Positions 4,943-6,116 of a stretch of DNA of 6,116 nucleotides are shown here, one piece after another. The translations under genes and the position numbers were made by a program. A model generated the notes under the pieces. That model did no database searches. It was not told the DNA's origin and was given only the letters and a program-made list of their open reading frames with translations. The DNA comes from an uncultured Eubacteriales bacterium (GTDB lineage Bacteria > Bacillota > Clostridia > Oscillospirales > Butyricicoccaceae). Location of the stretch: NCBI GenBank assembly GCA_934636325.1, contig CAKUAK010000120.1, positions 1 through 6,116 on the forward strand. Reading direction: 5' to 3'. The first letter of the stretch is position 1, and each line of letters opens with the position of its first letter.

Positions 4943-5209
4943 TTATTTACGCAGGCCCAGGTTGGCAACGATGGAACGATAACGCTCGATATCGTTGTTC
5001 TGCAGATAAACCAGCAGCTTGCGGCGCTTACCGACCATCTTCAGCAGGCCTCTTCTCGAATGGTTGTCCTTCTTGTGGACCTTCAGATGCTCATTCAGCT
5101 CGTTGATGCGGGCTGTCAGGATGGCGATCTGGACTTCAGGCGAGCCTGTATCGGTCTCGTGCAGGCGGTTAGCGGCGATAACTTCGTTCTTCTTTTCCTT
5201 AAGGATCAT
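4943..5209 (-). CDS. rpsO: 30S ribosomal protein S15
   Basis: An 88-residue primary 16S rRNA-binding protein of the small-subunit platform, which nucleates binding of S6, S18 and S11. The length is exactly that of the family. Conserved blocks are visible: the TGSPEVQIA segment (about 22-30), the INELNEHLKVHKKDNHSRRGL helix-loop region (about 35-55, containing the rRNA-contacting His/Asp/His/Ser/Arg residues), and the basic C-terminal GKRRKLLVYL followed by the YRSIVANLGLRK end. The ATG is preceded by GGAGGT eight bases upstream. The gene has a probable promoter at 5322-5350 and a leader of about 105 bases. It precedes pnp, the arrangement found in most bacteria, with a leaky terminator-like hairpin and a long leader hairpin between them. 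Confidence 0.98.
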   Translation of the reverse strand: MILKEKKNEVIAANRLHETDTGSPEVQIAILTARINELNEHLKVHKKDNHSRRGLLKMVGKRRKLLVYLQNNDIERYRSIVANLGLRK

Positions 5210-5321
5210 TGGTCTGTACCTCCAAAATATTTAATGTCCGCAAGCTGAGTCAAAAGGCAAGGTAGATGCCGCGGTCAAACGCGGAAAATATCCTTTTACT
5301 AAGCATAGGGATACAAGTGAC

Positions 5322-5350
5322 ATGATATCACAAATCTTCGGGTTTGTAAA
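5322..5350 (-). promoter_or_regulatory. Sigma-A promoter of rpsO
   Basis: On the minus strand TTTACA (5350-5345, five of six consensus bases) and TATCAT (5327-5322, five of six) are 17 bases apart. It lies immediately downstream of the asparaginase stop codon. The predicted start is near 5315, giving an rpsO leader of about 105 bases that includes a small CCGCG/CGCGG hairpin around 5268-5283. I see no good terminator after the asparaginase gene, so read-through from it is also possible. Confidence 0.6.
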
Positions 5351-5355
5351 GCATA

Positions 5356-6116
5356 TCAGAGAGAAATTTCCACTTCTCCGGCGATATTTCTGCCGAAAAG
5401 CTCTTTTACCCCCTCGATGCCCTTGCAGTTGCCGAGCGCCCACATGAGCTTTGTCACGGCGGCCTCCGATGTCATGTCATACCCCTGTATGACGCCGGTA
5501 TCGAGGGCCTTCTGCCCGACCTGATAGACCGAGAAATCTGAACGCTCATAAAGACACTGAGAGCAGACAACGACGGCGACCCCCTCTTTTGCCGCGCGGG
5601 CCAGCTTGGAGGTATAATCGCGGCGGATGAACTGCAGCCCGCCCGCGCCGAAGCCCTCGATGACGATGCCGCGGATGCCGCTGTCGATCAGCATATCGAC
5701 GATCTGCGGGTTGGTGCCCGGGGTCAGCTTGAGCAGGAATACAGAGGTATCTATATCGGTGTCGAGCTCCGGCGCGCCATCGTACTTTATAAGATACTCG
5801 TCATGGATGTTGAGGCCGCTGGAGTTTATGACCCCGACCGGCGGATAATTGACGCTCTCGAAGGCGCTGAAGCCGGTGGTGCGCACCTTTACGGCGCGGC
5901 AGCCGAGTATTATCTTGCGGTCAAAGGCGACGAATATGCCCGGCTTGCCCGACATCGCCATTGTAAAGGCCGAGACGAGGTTAAATACGCCGTCGGTCAG
6001 CGGCATTGATATCGGCACCTGCGAGCCTGTAAAGACGACCGGCACCGGCGGGTTCTTTATCATAAAGGACACCATCGACGCCGTATAGGCCATGGTATCG
6101 GTGCCGTGGGTGACGA
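5356..6116 (-). CDS. Type I (cytosolic) L-asparaginase, N-terminus outside window
   Basis: The gene runs off the high-coordinate end; 252 residues are visible, starting V-T-H-G-T-D-T-M-A-Y-T. That THGTDTM block is the second catalytic signature of bacterial asparaginases (L-asparagine to L-aspartate plus ammonia), carrying the second catalytic threonine and its Asp partner. The first signature (TGGT) would lie in the roughly 80-90 missing residues, judged from the family length of about 330-340. Other type I traits are GCRAVKVRTTGFSAFESVNYPP, the small C-terminal domain (IVIEGFGAGGLQ), QCLYERSDFSVYQVGQ and DMTSEAAVTKLMWALG near the end. These AnsA-like features favour the cytosolic class over the periplasmic type II. 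A methionine at 6093 lies inside the conserved motif and is not the true start. It is upstream of rpsO on the same strand, separated by 146 bases. Confidence 0.93.
   Translation of the reverse strand, partial: VTHGTDTMAYTASMVSFMIKNPPVPVVFTGSQVPISMPLTDGVFNLVSAFTMAMSGKPGIFVAFDRKIILGCRAVKVRTTGFSAFESVNYPPVGVINSSGLNIHDEYLIKYDGAPELDTDIDTSVFLLKLTPGTNPQIVDMLIDSGIRGIVIEGFGAGGLQFIRRDYTSKLARAAKEGVAVVVCSQCLYERSDFSVYQVGQKALDTGVIQGYDMTSEAAVTKLMWALGNCKGIEGVKELFGRNIAGEVEISL

Overview
The window looks like a chromosomal segment of a moderately GC-rich member of the Clostridia (Firmicutes). The evidence is the rpsO-pnp-M16 peptidase order, which resembles the rpsO-pnpA-ylxY-mlpA order of Bacillus but lacks ylxY. 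A clostridial-type DtxR/DUF2325 pair, strong AGGAGG-type ribosome binding sites and canonical sigma-A promoters fit the same picture. The assignment rests on gene content and protein resemblance; no search was run. All six genes lie on the minus strand, so transcription runs from high to low coordinates.

Layout in transcription order: (1) the C-terminal three quarters of a type I L-asparaginase (5356-6116, start outside the window); (2) a 146-base gap with a good promoter (5322-5350) and a leader of about 105 bases; (3) rpsO, ribosomal protein S15 (4943-5209); (4) a 165-base spacer with a terminator-like hairpin, a long interrupted hairpin (4808-4876) and a possible internal promoter; (5) pnp, polynucleotide phosphorylase (2654-4777); (6) a strong intrinsic terminator (2601-2630); (7) an M16 zinc peptidase (1293-2543) ending at another strong terminator (1211-1247); (8) a gap of 525 bases without a convincing gene, holding an orphan promoter followed by two terminator-like hairpins, so possibly an unrecognised small RNA, and then the promoter of the next gene; (9) a DtxR/MntR-family metal-dependent repressor with a TTG start (375-767); (10) a nearly perfect 40-bp palindrome; (11) a small cysteine-rich DUF2325 protein (22-315).

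The genes form two themes. rpsO and pnp are the usual translation and RNA-turnover pair, and the long hairpin between them sits where RNase III/PNPase autoregulation acts in other bacteria. The regulator/DUF2325 pair looks like a small metal-responsive unit, with the palindrome as a candidate operator. The most unusual items are the palindrome at 326-365, the orphan transcription unit at about 905-1165 and the rpsO-pnp leader hairpin. I found no mobile element, CRISPR array, tRNA or rRNA.
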